A DNA stretch of 64,000 bases from Roseicella frigidaeris (GCF_003258945.1 NZ_QLIX01000004.1:62001-126000); one strand, 5' to 3'. Counted from the stretch's first letter, positions 1 to 7,816 are shown. Program-made: numbers and translations. The notes: generated by a model from the sequence alone, not told the origin.

Positions 1-2
1 CC

Positions 3-338
3 CGCGCCCTGCTGGCCAAGGTGGCGGCGGTCGCGGCGCGGCTACCGAACGGGCTCGCCATCGCCGGGCATACCGATGCCTCGCCCTTCCGCGGCGACGC
101 GCGGAGCAACTGGGAGCTCTCGGCCGAGCGGGCGAACGCCGTCCGCCGCCTGCTGCTCGAGGCCGGGATCGCCGAGGGGCGGCTGCAGAGCGTCGCCGGC
201 CATGCCGACCGCATGCCGCTGCTGCCCGAGGCGCCGATGGCCGCGGCCAACCGCCGGGTCGCCATCACCCTGCTGCGCAGCACCCCCGGCACGGGCCCGG
301 GCGCGGCACCAGGGTCCGGGCCGGCCGCCGCGCCATGA
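3..338 (+). CDS. motB: Flagellar motor protein MotB-like, C-terminal part (5' end outside window)
   Basis: Only the C-terminal OmpA/MotB peptidoglycan-binding domain is present, and the reading frame is open to the window edge. It shows the family pattern: a strand ending in IAGHTDASP, then LSAERANAVRRLLLEAGI, then VAGHADRMPLL and an NRRVAITLLR end. The last 18 residues are a Pro/Gly/Ala-rich tail. This domain anchors the stator to peptidoglycan in the periplasm. The stop overlaps the start of motA by 4 bases (ATGA), so the two are translationally coupled. The overlap with motA favours MotB over another OmpA-family protein, but the membrane segment that would settle it lies outside the window. 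Confidence 0.8.
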   Translation, partial: RALLAKVAAVAARLPNGLAIAGHTDASPFRGDARSNWELSAERANAVRRLLLEAGIAEGRLQSVAGHADRMPLLPEAPMAAANRRVAITLLRSTPGTGPGAAPGSGPAAAP

Positions 339-1201
339 CGACGATCGCCGGACTCGTCTTCCTGCTGGCCTGCGTCTTCGGCGGCTATGTCATCGCCGGC
401 GGCAAGTTCGACATCATCCTGCACGCCCTGCCGCACGAGATGATCGTGATCGGCGGCGCCGCCATCGGCGCCTTCGTGATGGCGAACAGCATCGGCGACA
501 TCAAGCATGTGGCGGGCGGCTTCGGGAAGATCCTGAAGGGCGCCCGCTTCAGGAAGGCCGACTACATCGAGATGCTGAGCCTGCTCTACTTCTTCGTCCG
601 GCTGGCGCAGTCGAAGGGCGCCATGGCGCTGGAGCCGCATATCGAGAAGCCGGAGGAGAGCAACGCCTTCGGCAAATTCCCGAAGATCCAGAAGGACCAC
701 CACGCCACCGCGCTGATCTGCGACTACCTGCGCATGGTCGGCATGAATGCCGACGACCCGCACCAGATCGAGGACGTCATGGCGCGCGAGCTGAAGAAGA
801 TCCTGGTCGAGGAGCTGCACCCCTCGCATGCGCTGCAATCGGTGGCCGATGCGCTGCCCGCGCTCGGCATCGTCGCGGCGGTGCTCGGCGTCATCAAGAC
901 CATGGCGAGCATCGACCAGCCGCCGGCGATCCTCGGTGGCATGATCGGCGGCGCGCTGGTCGGCACCTTCATGGGCGTGCTGCTGGCCTATGGCATGGTC
1001 GGGCCGATGGCGGCGCGGCTGAAGGGCGTGGTCGAGGAGGAATCGAAATACTACGAGGTCATCCGCGCCGTCCTGGTCGCGCATCTGCATGGCAACGCGC
1101 CGCAGGTCGCGGTCGAGACCGGGCGCAAGATGGCCCCAACGGCCTATATGCCGAGCTTCCAGGAATTGGAGCAGGCCTTGCAGGAGCTGCAGATCGCCTG
1201 A
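335..1201 (+). CDS. motA: Flagellar motor stator protein MotA
   Basis: 288 residues, the normal MotA length. It forms the ion-conducting stator ring of the flagellar motor with MotB in the inner membrane. Hydrophobic segments are visible at about residues 3-20 and 32-50, then a large cytoplasmic loop, then two more at about 170-190 and 200-222. The later part carries the conserved stretch SVADALPALGIVAAVLGVI and the loop GGMIGGALVGTFMGVLLAYG. The start ATG overlaps the stop of the upstream motB-like gene. The order motB then motA is the reverse of the classical enterobacterial order. Just downstream the convergent mmcB-like gene ends 19 bases away, so this is the end of the transcription unit. 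Confidence 0.93.
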   Translation: MTTIAGLVFLLACVFGGYVIAGGKFDIILHALPHEMIVIGGAAIGAFVMANSIGDIKHVAGGFGKILKGARFRKADYIEMLSLLYFFVRLAQSKGAMALEPHIEKPEESNAFGKFPKIQKDHHATALICDYLRMVGMNADDPHQIEDVMARELKKILVEELHPSHALQSVADALPALGIVAAVLGVIKTMASIDQPPAILGGMIGGALVGTFMGVLLAYGMVGPMAARLKGVVEEESKYYEVIRAVLVAHLHGNAPQVAVETGRKMAPTAYMPSFQELEQALQELQIA

Positions 1202-1220
1202 GCCGGCCGCGGGGCCGCGG

Positions 1221-1712
1221 CTACTCGACCTTCAGCGCCGCCCGCATCGCCGCATGCCCCTCGGGATCGGCGAGGGCGGCGAGCCGGCCGGCCGCGAGCC
1301 GGGCGAAACGATGCAGCAGCGAACGGCGCCGCGACGGTGCGAGCGGGTGCGGCGACGCCTCCCGCAGCAGGGCGCTCTCCCAGCCATCGGCGACGACGAG
1401 GCCGGCATCCTCGGGCACGAGATCCTGCGGGAAGTCCAGATCGACCGCAAAATAAAGGCGGTCGCAGAAGTCGCGGTATTCGGGCCACTTGGTGTCGGAA
1501 AGGAAGTCCCGCGCGCAGGACTTGATCTCGAGGATGACGAACCCGCCATCCGGCTGCAGCGCTAGGATATCGGCGCGACGTCCATTGGGCAGCGGCACCT
1601 CCTGCACCGGCGCCCAGCCACGCAGCGCGCAGAAGCGCGTGGCGGCCCGGCAGATGGCCAAGGTGCGCTCGGCTGGTGCGACCGACCCGCCACAGATGGG
1701 GAGTTTGTTCAT
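1221..1712 (-). CDS. MmcB-like DNA repair nuclease-fold protein
   Basis: 163 residues from the ATG at 1712; an in-frame ATG at 1748 would add 12 residues that look unlike the family. The core runs ADILALQPDGGFVILEIKSCARDFLSDTKWPEY, with an Asp and a Glu-x-Lys spaced as in the PD-(D/E)XK-like MmcB family (Pfam family 'DNA repair protein MmcB-like', known from Caulobacter). The following DFCDRLYFAVD is also typical. MmcB is linked to damage-induced mutagenesis or repair in Alphaproteobacteria, but the biochemical role is not settled. It is divergent from the Rrf2-type regulator, with 81 bases between starts. Confidence 0.82.
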   Translation of the reverse strand: MNKLPICGGSVAPAERTLAICRAATRFCALRGWAPVQEVPLPNGRRADILALQPDGGFVILEIKSCARDFLSDTKWPEYRDFCDRLYFAVDLDFPQDLVPEDAGLVVADGWESALLREASPHPLAPSRRRSLLHRFARLAAGRLAALADPEGHAAMRAALKVE

Positions 1713-1793
1713 GCCACGCCGCTCCGCGAAGGGCTGCCCCCTGGCCATGCCGGCTTCCGGCTGTCAATTGTCGCCAGCCCTACATTCCTGGAC

Positions 1794-2231
1794 ATGATCG
1801 CAACACGCTTCTCCGTCGCTCTCCACATCCTGCTCCTCGTCGCCGACGACTCCGCCGGCGACTCCACCAGTGCACGGCTGGCCTGGAGCATCGGCACGAA
1901 CCCCGTGGTGGTGCGTCGCATCGCCGGCCAGTTGTCGCGGGCGGGGCTGATCTCCGTCCAGCGTGGGCCTGGCGGGGCCTCCCTCTCCCGCCCGGCCTCG
2001 CAGATCACGCTGCGCGATGTCTGGCGCGCCATCCATCCCGAGAAGGAAAAGCTGCTCGGCATCCACCAGAAGACCAATGCGGAATGCCCTGTCGGCCGCC
2101 ATGTGCCCGCCCTGCTGCGCCAGCGCTTCGACGCCGCGGAGATGGTCCTGCTGCAGGATCTCGACACCACGACGATCGCCCAGCTCGCCGAGGGCCTGCG
2201 GCAGGGCACGCCGATGCGCGCGGCGGGCTGA
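1794..2231 (+). CDS. Rrf2 family transcriptional regulator
   Basis: 145 residues. The N-terminal winged helix-turn-helix is typical of Rrf2 proteins: start MIATRFSVALHILLLVA, then NPVVVRRIAGQLSRAGLISVQRGPGGASLSRP. Only one cysteine is present (in AECPVGRH, about residue 100), so the three-Cys iron-sulfur cluster of IscR/NsrR is absent. It therefore resembles the cluster-free YwnA/HypR-like branch, where a lone Cys can sense oxidants; that is an inference. The start was chosen because the family begins within a few residues of this motif. It is divergent from the mmcB-like gene. Confidence 0.88.
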   Translation: MIATRFSVALHILLLVADDSAGDSTSARLAWSIGTNPVVVRRIAGQLSRAGLISVQRGPGGASLSRPASQITLRDVWRAIHPEKEKLLGIHQKTNAECPVGRHVPALLRQRFDAAEMVLLQDLDTTTIAQLAEGLRQGTPMRAAG

Positions 2232-2351
2232 TGCGCCGGCCCCGACCGTCCTGCCGATGGCGGGGTCGGGCGGCGCCAGCCCTTCTCCCCACCGGCCTGC
2301 CGGGCCGCGAGGCCGGTGGGTAAACCCGCGAACCTCGCGGGCAGGACACCA

Positions 2352-2425
2352 GACCATGGTCCAGCGCGCTGATTGGTCGTGCGATTCACGCCTTCGGTGG
2401 TGCCGTCTCAGGCGATCACACTCTG
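2352..2425. repeat. Hairpin repeat element, family D, copy 1
   Basis: A 74-bp element that recurs at 42776-42853 and, inverted, at 51582-51653. Shared parts are an ACCATGGT-type palindrome at one end, a GTTCG/TTGGTCG-like stretch, a palindrome around GATTCACGCCTTCGG, and GGCGATCAC near the other end. It lies between the converging ends of the Rrf2 gene and the pterin dehydratase gene and contains the stop codon of the latter (TGA, read on the minus strand, 2408-2410). This is the most diverged of the three copies. Confidence 0.65.
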
Positions 2426-2713
2426 GGCCCCCAGCGCGTCGATCGCCCGGGCCAGCCGCAGGTCACGCTCCGACAGCCCGCCGGCATCATGCGTGCTGAG
2501 CAGGATCTCGACCCGGTTCCAGACATTCGACCATTCCGGGTGGTGATCCTGCGCCTCGGCCAGCAGCGCCACCCGGCTCATGAAGCCCCAGGCCTCGGAG
2601 AAATCCCGGAAGCGGAATTCCCGGCGGATCGCATCCCGCCCCTCCACCAGGCGCCACTGCGGCAGGCTTTCCGCCAGCCCCGCCCGTGCCTGCGCCTCCA
2701 GCCGCTCGACCAT
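2408..2713 (-). CDS. phhB: 4a-hydroxytetrahydrobiopterin dehydratase (pterin-4a-carbinolamine dehydratase)
   Basis: 101 residues, normal for the family. The diagnostic motif is DHHPEW (residues 56-61), followed by [27 protein letters not shown], so the active-site His-His-Pro and the later His are in place. The enzyme recycles 4a-hydroxy-tetrahydropterin formed by aromatic amino acid hydroxylases. No hydroxylase gene is in the window, so the substrate partner is elsewhere or the protein has another pterin role. The start ATG (2711-2713) overlaps a rightward ATG of the divergent metallopeptidase reading frame; the latter probably starts further in. The stop codon lies inside repeat D1. Confidence 0.92.
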   Translation of the reverse strand: MVERLEAQARAGLAESLPQWRLVEGRDAIRREFRFRDFSEAWGFMSRVALLAEAQDHHPEWSNVWNRVEILLSTHDAGGLSERDLRLARAIDALGAQSVIA

Positions 2714-2765
2714 GCCGCCTCCTTTCACGCTTGACGCCGCGCCCGCCGCGTCCTCCGGTGCGGGC

Positions 2766-3167
2766 ATGCGCCATGGCACCCCGCCCAGCCTCGAGGACAT
2801 CCTGGATATGGCGGAGACGGCCCTGGCCGCCATCCCCGCCGCGCTGCGCGCCCAGGTCCGCGACACCGCCATCGTGGTCGAGGAGGCGCCCGACGACGAG
2901 ACGCTGGCCGAGATGGGGATCGACAATCCCTGGGACCTGACCGGCCTCTACCGCGGCGTGCCGCTCACCCAGAAGAGCGTGCTGGACGTGCCGCAGGCGC
3001 CCGACACCATCCTGCTCTACCGCGAGCCCATCCTGCTGGAATGGATCGAGACCGGGGAGGATCTCTTCCGCCTGGTCCGCAACGTGCTGCTGCACGAGAT
3101 CGGCCACCATTTCGGCCTCTCGGACGCCGACATCGCCCGGCTGGAGGGCGAGGGGGAGGCGGAGTAG
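2766..3167 (+). CDS. Small zincin-like metallopeptidase family protein
   Basis: 133 residues from the ATG at 2766. The C-terminal motif [13 protein letters not shown] (His110, Glu111, His114, Asp120) is the HExxHxxGxxD signature of the small 'zincin-like metallopeptidase' family (formerly DUF1025), whose physiological substrate is unknown. The N-terminal half has the usual [19 protein letters not shown] opening and GLYRGVPL. An in-frame ATG at 2712 would add 18 residues and collide with the start of the divergent pterin dehydratase, so 2766 is preferred; neither has a strong ribosome binding site. Its TAG stop (3165-3167) is the first triplet of hairpin element B3. Confidence 0.88.
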   Translation: MRHGTPPSLEDILDMAETALAAIPAALRAQVRDTAIVVEEAPDDETLAEMGIDNPWDLTGLYRGVPLTQKSVLDVPQAPDTILLYREPILLEWIETGEDLFRLVRNVLLHEIGHHFGLSDADIARLEGEGEAE

Positions 3168-3216
3168 AGCAGATCCCGGTCGGGCGGCATCGCCTGATCG
3201 GGTGAAGAGGCTCTCG
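3165..3216. repeat. Hairpin repeat element, family B, copy 3
   Basis: The frame is TAGAGCAGAT, a palindromic core, then GTGAAGAGGCTCT, the same outer frame as the elements at 58692 and 58754. The arms CCCGGTCGGGCG and CGCCTGATCGGG pair around a 4-base GCAT loop with two G-U-compatible positions. Compared with the B copy at 58692, the inner base pair changed on both sides (GTG/CAC to GCG/CGC), which is compensatory. It sits between converging genes, and its first TAG is the stop codon of the metallopeptidase gene. Confidence 0.7.
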
Positions 3217-3237
3217 GCATCCCAGCCAGGGATCCCC

Positions 3238-4041
3238 TCAGCGCAGCGCCGCCGCGGCGGCCGGCAGCGCCACCGCCACCCCGACCGTCCCCGTCGCCAG
3301 CCCGCCGGAGATGACCCCGGCCACCGCCCAGCGCCCATCCTCGCCCCGCGCCAGCAGCGGCGCGCCGCTGGCGCCGCGGGTGCCGGCGCAGTCATGCAGC
3401 AGCAGCGTCCCCGCCTGCGCCGCGCCGAGCAGGTGGCAGCCGGAATCGGCCAGCATCACCTCCGGCCGGTCCTGCTGGTAGCCGCCGAGCATGAGCGGCG
3501 TCCCGGGCGCCGGCAGGGCGGCCAGCAGCGGCAGGACCCGGTCGGGCGTGCCGAGCGGCGCCTCCAGCGTGACCACGGCCCAGTCCGCCGCCCGCGGCCC
3601 GCGCAGCGCCGGGCGGAAGCCGGGCGCAACCTGCAACGCCACGGCGCGGGCATGCCCGGCCTGCCGGCCCTGGTCGTAGGCGAGCAGGAAATGCACCGTT
3701 CCCGGCTGCACCAGCGTCGCGGTGCGCGGCGCGACCAGGCAATGCGCCGCCGTCAGCACCGTCCGCGGCCCGATCAGCGCGCCGGAGCAGCGCGGGCCGA
3801 GCTCGAGTTGCAGCCGCCCGATGCCCCGCCAGGGCGCCTCCGCCAGGCTCACCGGGCGGCGGGGATCGACGGCGCCGATGCCGGGCGGTCGTTCACCCGG
3901 GCGGGCGGCGACCGGGGCCGGCTGGGCCGCGGCCAGGCCGGGCCACAGCGCCAGGGCGGCGGCAAGGCGCCGCCGCCCTGGGCTCGCCCGCCCCCGTCGG
4001 AACGGAGCGGTCAGGCAGGACAGGGCGGCGCGCGGCGTCAT
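3238..4041 (-). CDS. Secreted trypsin-like serine protease
   Basis: 267 residues. The start at 4041 gives an Arg-rich n-region and a hydrophobic stretch (LAAALALWPGLAAAQ, about residues 26-40) that reads as a signal peptide, so a periplasmic or secreted location is likely. The catalytic triad of the chymotrypsin fold is visible: LTAAHC (His100), ADWAVVTL (Asp153) and TRGASGAPLL (Ser225). The serine motif is GASGAP rather than the classical GDSGGP, as in V8-like and many bacterial trypsin-like proteases. Substrate is unknown. The stop is 22 bases from the end of element B3. Confidence 0.87.
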   Translation of the reverse strand: MTPRAALSCLTAPFRRGRASPGRRRLAAALALWPGLAAAQPAPVAARPGERPPGIGAVDPRRPVSLAEAPWRGIGRLQLELGPRCSGALIGPRTVLTAAHCLVAPRTATLVQPGTVHFLLAYDQGRQAGHARAVALQVAPGFRPALRGPRAADWAVVTLEAPLGTPDRVLPLLAALPAPGTPLMLGGYQQDRPEVMLADSGCHLLGAAQAGTLLLHDCAGTRGASGAPLLARGEDGRWAVAGVISGGLATGTVGVAVALPAAAAALR

Positions 4042-4139
4042 GCCCGAGCCGATACTCCGAACCGGCGCGGGCGCGAAGGAGGATCCGGGCGCGGCCGCCC
4101 CGGGCCGGGTCGGGCGGGGCCGCGACGCCCCGCGCTGCC

Positions 4140-4820
4140 CTATCCCCGCAACGCCGGCCCCGCGCTCGCCCCGCAGAGCTGGTCGGCCCTGGACGGGCTG
4201 CCGCCGACGGCGCGGAACAGGTCGTAGACATGGGTCGAGGCGGCGAAGCCCTTGCGGGCCGGCATGCCGCAGAGCGCCTGGTGCCGGAAGGCCGCGCCGA
4301 GGGTCGGCCGCGTCAGCGGGTCGCTGCACCGCCCCTCGTTCCAGCCGACCAGCAGGATGGCGCCCGGGCGCATGATCCGGTGCAGGGCGGCGAAGGTCAT
4401 GTCCTGGTCGTCATCGGCATCGACGCCGAAGCCGAGGACGCCGTTGAGGAAGACGAGGTCGAAATAGCCCGGCGCGAAGAGGCTGTCGGCATGGCGGACA
4501 TCGCCGGTCTTGTGGTTCTTGGACCCCCATTTCGCGTGGATCGGGTCGATCTCCAGCGTCCAGTACTCGCTGTCCTGGAAGAAGGCCTCGTAGGGCTTGG
4601 TGTAGCTGCGGCAACCGACGAAGAGGACGCGGCCCGGCTCGAGCGGGACCAGGTTCGGGAAGATCACGCTGGTCAGATATTTTCGGTCCGGTTCGTTCGG
4701 CACGAGCCGACCATCGAACAGGGAGATCAGGGCAGCGTCCAACTCAGCCGGCAAAACCCGGCGGATGGCTGGAGCCTTACGATTGAGATACGCCAAGGCC
4801 CCCTGGAAGTGCTGCCACAT
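4140..4820 (-). CDS. Class I SAM-dependent methyltransferase-like protein
   Basis: 226 residues. A Rossmann-like core is readable: GRVLFVGCRSYTKPYEAFF (motif I position, about 63-81, but with VGC in place of the Gly-rich loop), YWTLEIDPIHAKWG (acidic strand-2 end, Glu90/Asp92), HADSLFAPGYFDLVFLNGVLGFGVD (motif IV region), and LHRIMRPGAILLVGW. This matches SAM methyltransferases, but the missing glycines in motif I mean activity is uncertain. Substrate is not recognisable. The upstream region (4821-4990) is unusually AT-rich, hinting at a regulated or acquired promoter. It could also be a catalytically dead methyltransferase-fold protein. Confidence 0.72.
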   Translation of the reverse strand: MWQHFQGALAYLNRKAPAIRRVLPAELDAALISLFDGRLVPNEPDRKYLTSVIFPNLVPLEPGRVLFVGCRSYTKPYEAFFQDSEYWTLEIDPIHAKWGSKNHKTGDVRHADSLFAPGYFDLVFLNGVLGFGVDADDDQDMTFAALHRIMRPGAILLVGWNEGRCSDPLTRPTLGAAFRHQALCGMPARKGFAASTHVYDLFRAVGGSPSRADQLCGASAGPALRG

Positions 4821-5088
4821 CGCTTCATATTCCCGGATTATTGTTGCGTAACCTCTTTCGTACAGCGATCAGAACGACACAAGCGAAGAGTGCGCAGTCT
4901 ACGCAGTTATTATTCAAAGACCCGCATTTTTCCGCGCAACCTTCGAAAATTGAAGGGATATTAACCAAAAGTTGAATCTTTTGACATGCAGTCCTCGGTC
5001 ATAGTATTGGCGCTGCGGGGCTGCTTTCCGCGGCCGATAGGCCATGCCCGAAGACCTCGCCGCGCCCCGGAGCGGCGACCAGGGCCGT
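4821..5088. other. Gene-free, AT-rich stretch upstream of the methyltransferase-like gene
   Basis: No convincing gene. Bases 4861-4920 are 45% GC and 4921-4980 are 40% GC by direct count, far below the rest of the window. It contains short A/T runs (for example TTTTTCCG, GATATTAACC, CAAAAGTTGAATC). It must hold the promoter of the leftward gene starting at 4820. A rightward TTGACA at 4981 has no gene to serve. GC rises again from about 5010. Confidence 0.6.
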
Positions 5089-5116
5089 GGCTCCGATGCA
5101 CGGATGCATCGGAGCC
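5089..5116 (-). terminator. Perfect 12-bp stem hairpin after the PCu(A)C gene
   Basis: Arms GGCTCCGATGCA and TGCATCGGAGCC are perfectly complementary around a CGGA loop. It starts 7 bases beyond the stop codon of the leftward copper chaperone gene. No T-run follows, so it is a terminator or 3'-end stabiliser by position and shape, not a canonical intrinsic terminator. Confidence 0.55.
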
Positions 5117-5123
5117 GCCGGCT

Positions 5124-5600
5124 TCAATGCGCCGGCGCCTTCGGCCCGCCTGCCCCAGCCGGCAGGACCGCGAGCGTCACCTGGACCTCCCCCGCCCGCT
5201 CGAAGCGCAGCGTCACCGGCACCGTCTGGCCCTGGATCAGCGGCGCTAGCAGCCCGATCAGCATCAGGTGGAAGCCGCCGGGCTGCAGCGTGACGGTCTG
5301 CCCGGCCGGGATCTCCACCGCCGCCACCGGGCGCATGCGCAGGACATCGCCCTCCCGCACATGGGTGTGGATCTCGGTGACGCGCGCCGCCGGGGTGCTG
5401 GCGCCGATCAGCCGGTCCGCCGCCCCGCCCTGGTTGGCGATGGTCAGGAAGCCGGCGCCGGTGCCGCTCTGCCCGGCGGCGCGGGTCCAGGGCTCGGCGA
5501 TGCGCAGGTCCCCCGCCTGCTGCGCCCGGGCCGCCAGCGGCAGCGCGGGGAGCAGGGCGGCGGCGAGGAGGCGGCGGCGCCGCAGGCCCGCGCCGCTCAC
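5124..5600 (-). CDS. Copper chaperone PCu(A)C family protein
   Basis: 158 residues with an Arg-rich N terminus and hydrophobic signal (RRRRLLAAALLPALPLAARA), so periplasmic. The copper site fits the family pattern H-x10-M-x21-H-x-M exactly: His78, Met89, His111, Met113. PCu(A)C delivers Cu(I) to the CuA or CuB centre of cytochrome c oxidase. It overlaps the upstream ycnI gene by 4 bases (ATGA), so the two are coupled. This YcnI-PCu(A)C pairing is common in bacteria and supports a shared copper task. It is the last gene of a leftward operon beginning at tesA. Confidence 0.93.
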   Translation of the reverse strand: MSGAGLRRRRLLAAALLPALPLAARAQQAGDLRIAEPWTRAAGQSGTGAGFLTIANQGGAADRLIGASTPAARVTEIHTHVREGDVLRMRPVAAVEIPAGQTVTLQPGGFHLMLIGLLAPLIQGQTVPVTLRFERAGEVQVTLAVLPAGAGGPKAPAH

Positions 5601-6115
5601 CGCGGCACCAGGCGGATGGCCGGCGCCGGCCGGGCGAGGTCGTGCGCGGACTGGCCGGCGGCCGGCCGCTCCACCCAGCGATCGACCTTGCCGCCCTCGC
5701 AGCCCTGCACCACCGGTAGGGCCAGCACGCCATTCGGCTCGTTCGGCGCCTGCAGCAGCACGACGAACTCGTCGTACTGCGCATCCGGCAGCGGCCCGCC
5801 CTCCCAGGTGATGCGCGACACCGCGCTCTCCAGCTCGGCGCCATGCGGGCTGCGGACCGCCTCGGGCAGGCGCCGCCGCTCGATGCTGAGGCGCCAGCCC
5901 GGCTTGGGCATCGGCTTGGCCTCGTAGACCCCCTCCGGCAGCTCGAGCGAGAGGCGGGTGGTGGCGGCGCCGCCGCAGCCATGCGGCACGCCCAGCGCGG
6001 CGCGGACATAGCTGCCGGCCGGGGCCGCCACGGGGTCGACGGTGACATGCGCCCGGGCGGGCGCGATGGCCGGCAGGGCGCAGAGCGCGCCGGCAAGGGC
6101 AAGAGACAGTCGCAT
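5597..6115 (-). CDS. YcnI family copper-binding protein (DUF1775)
   Basis: 172 residues. The signal peptide MRLSLALAGALCALPAIAPARA ends just before His23-Val-Thr, so the mature protein begins with the histidine used for copper binding in YcnI-type domains. The DUF1775 core follows: GVPHGCGG, LSLELPEGVYEAKPMPKPGWRLSIER, ITWEGGPLPDAQYDEFVVLLQAPN. There is no C-terminal membrane anchor, unlike Bacillus YcnI, so it is likely a soluble periplasmic protein. The stop overlaps the start of the PCu(A)C gene. Role: periplasmic copper handling, probably for oxidase assembly. Confidence 0.9.
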   Translation of the reverse strand: MRLSLALAGALCALPAIAPARAHVTVDPVAAPAGSYVRAALGVPHGCGGAATTRLSLELPEGVYEAKPMPKPGWRLSIERRRLPEAVRSPHGAELESAVSRITWEGGPLPDAQYDEFVVLLQAPNEPNGVLALPVVQGCEGGKVDRWVERPAAGQSAHDLARPAPAIRLVPR

Positions 6116-6266
6116 CAGGATCTCCGGGAGCCGGTCGCGCCTGTCGAGGCTGGCGTCGTCGGCCCGCTAGGGGTGGGGTGCGCAGGGCGCGCGGTGGGAT
6201 GGGGCGGGCCCAGGGCCCGCGGCCCGCATGCCTCCGCCGGTCGGGCCGGGGGAGAGGCGGGCGATG

Positions 6267-6599
6267 TCAGCCGCGGGGCGGGCCCCGGGCCTGGGCCGCG
6301 GGCGGGACGGCCGGGGCGGGTTGCCGCGCCGCCGCCGGCGTGGGGGCGAGGCGCAGGGCGGCGGGAGGCCGCAGCCTCGCCTCCGGCACCGCCAGGGCGG
6401 GGCAGGCGAGCAGGCAGGCATCGCAATGCGCGGCCGGCGGCAGGGCCGGCGCCGCCGGATCGGGGGCGTGCCGCGGCCCGCCCGGGGCCGCGCAGATGGG
6501 CAGCAGCGCCGCCGCCGCGGGAACCGGCAGGTCCCGCAGCGGCGCCAGCAGCAGGGCCAGCGCGAGCAGCGCCCGCGCCGCGGGCTCAGGCCAGCTCAT
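6267..6599 (-). CDS. DUF2946-like small membrane or periplasmic protein
   Basis: 110 residues. One N-terminal hydrophobic segment (ARALLALALLLAPLRDLPVPAAAALLPIC) is followed by a Pro/Ala-rich region with Cys and His: PICAAPGG then AAHCDACLLACPAL. This Cys...HCxxCL layout resembles DUF2946 proteins, often found with copper chaperones. The ATG at 6599 overlaps the 3' end of thpR by 14 bases, and ycnI follows after 151 bases. The rest is low-complexity. The family assignment rests on the short Cys/His pattern and on the neighbours, so it is tentative; a metal-related role is inference. Confidence 0.55.
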   Translation of the reverse strand: MSWPEPAARALLALALLLAPLRDLPVPAAAALLPICAAPGGPRHAPDPAAPALPPAAHCDACLLACPALAVPEARLRPPAALRLAPTPAAARQPAPAVPPAAQARGPPRG

Positions 6600-7122
6600 A
6601 CTCCACTTCCGGGACATAGACGGCCGCATCCTTGCCCAGGCGGGAGGAATACAGGGTGAAGTGCTCGACCGCGACAGGGGGGGCGCGGAACAGGTTGTGC
6701 GCCTGCACGAAGGTGATCAGCTTCTCCGGCGCCGCCCGTTCGGTGCGGGCCAGGGTGACGTGCGGCGCGAAGCGCTTGCGCTCCGGCTGCAGCCCGATGC
6801 GTTGCAGCGCCGTCTCCACCTTGGTCTGCAGGAAGCCGAGCTGCTCGGTCTTCTCGACCCCGACCCAGAGCGTGTTGATTCGCCCGCCCTTCTCGAAGAT
6901 GCCGACGCCGCGCAGCGACAGCTCGAAGGGCCGGGCGCGGATATTGGCCAGCGCGTCGTCCACCTCCTGCGCCTGCCAGCCCTCGACCTCGCCGATGAAG
7001 CGGAGCGTCAGGTGGTAATTCTCGGGCGGCACCCATTTCGCCCCGGGAATGCCGCCAGCGAGCATGGCGAGCTGGGCCTTGATGGCGGCCGGCAAGGCCA
7101 GGGCGACGAAGAGGCGGATCAT
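6586..7122 (-). CDS. thpR: RNA 2',3'-cyclic phosphodiesterase (ThpR, 2H family)
   Basis: 178 residues, typical. Both 2H motifs are present: NYHLTL (His37) and FAPHVTLAR (His121), the two catalytic HxTx signatures of the LigT/ThpR family. It hydrolyses RNA 2',3'-cyclic phosphate ends to 2'-phosphates and can ligate tRNA halves in reverse. It begins 16 bases after the end of tesA and overlaps the DUF2946-like gene downstream, so it lies in the middle of one leftward transcription unit. Confidence 0.95.
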   Translation of the reverse strand: MIRLFVALALPAAIKAQLAMLAGGIPGAKWVPPENYHLTLRFIGEVEGWQAQEVDDALANIRARPFELSLRGVGIFEKGGRINTLWVGVEKTEQLGFLQTKVETALQRIGLQPERKRFAPHVTLARTERAAPEKLITFVQAHNLFRAPPVAVEHFTLYSSRLGKDAAVYVPEVEYELA

Positions 7123-7138
7123 GGGCGCTGTCTCCTCA

Positions 7139-7814
7139 TCAATCGGGCGGGTGCACCGCCCGGTCCAGCAGGGTCTCGACGGCGGGCAGGATGCGCCGGA
7201 CGATCTCCGCCACCCCCTGCCCGTTCGGATGGATGCCGTCCGGCTGGTTCAGCCCGGCATCGCCCGCGACCCCCTCCAGGAAGAATGGATAGAAAATTGT
7301 GTCTGGATATTCTCGCGCCAGCCCCTGGAAGACGGCCGCGAACTCCGCGCCATAGGCGGCGCCGAGATTGGGCGGCGCCAGCATCCCCGCCAGCAGCACC
7401 GGGATGCCGCGGGATTTGAGCCGGTCCAGGATGGCGGCGAGGTTCGCCCGGCTCGCCGCCGGCGGCAGGGCGCGCAGCCCGTCATTGCCGCCGAGCTCCA
7501 GGATCACCGCCTGCGGCGCATCGGCCAGTGCCCAGTCGAGCCGCGTCAGGCCGCCCGCCGTGGTATCGCCCGAGACGCCGGCATTGAGCACCTGCACGGC
7601 GCGGCCGCGCGCCGCGAGCGCCGCCTGCAATTGCGGCACGAAGCCCTGGTCCTGCGGCAGGCCGTAGCCCGCGGCCAGGCTGTCGCCGAGCACCAGCAGG
7701 CGCGGCGGAGCGGCGGCCCGGCCGCGGCGGGGTAACACTCCGAAACCGGCGAGGGCTGTTCCCAAGACGAGGCGGCGGCCATATCCAGCGGCACCCCGGA
7801 AATCCCTCGGCGCC

Positions 7815-7816
<2 letters not shown>
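7139..7816 (-). CDS. tesA: Arylesterase / acyl-CoA thioesterase I, SGNH hydrolase (TesA-like)
   Basis: 225 residues. A twin-arginine-like or ordinary signal (YGRRLVLGTALAGFG) precedes the SGNH blocks: LVLGDSLAAGYG (Ser46), ELGGNDGLRALPP, and QPDGIHPNGQG (Asp and His of the triad). TesA enzymes hydrolyse acyl esters and thioesters in the periplasm. The start at 7816 overlaps the start of the divergent ABC ATPase by 2 bases; another in-frame ATG lies at 7825. One of the two genes may really start further in. Divergence from a YbbA-like ATPase is the same arrangement as in E. coli tesA-ybbA. Confidence 0.9.

Noticed and set aside
4981-5010. TTGACA box with TAGTAT or TATTGG downstream, rightward
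   Set aside because: There is no rightward gene to serve in the following 2.7 kb; spacings are 15 or 18, and the box lies in an AT-rich patch where such matches occur by chance.
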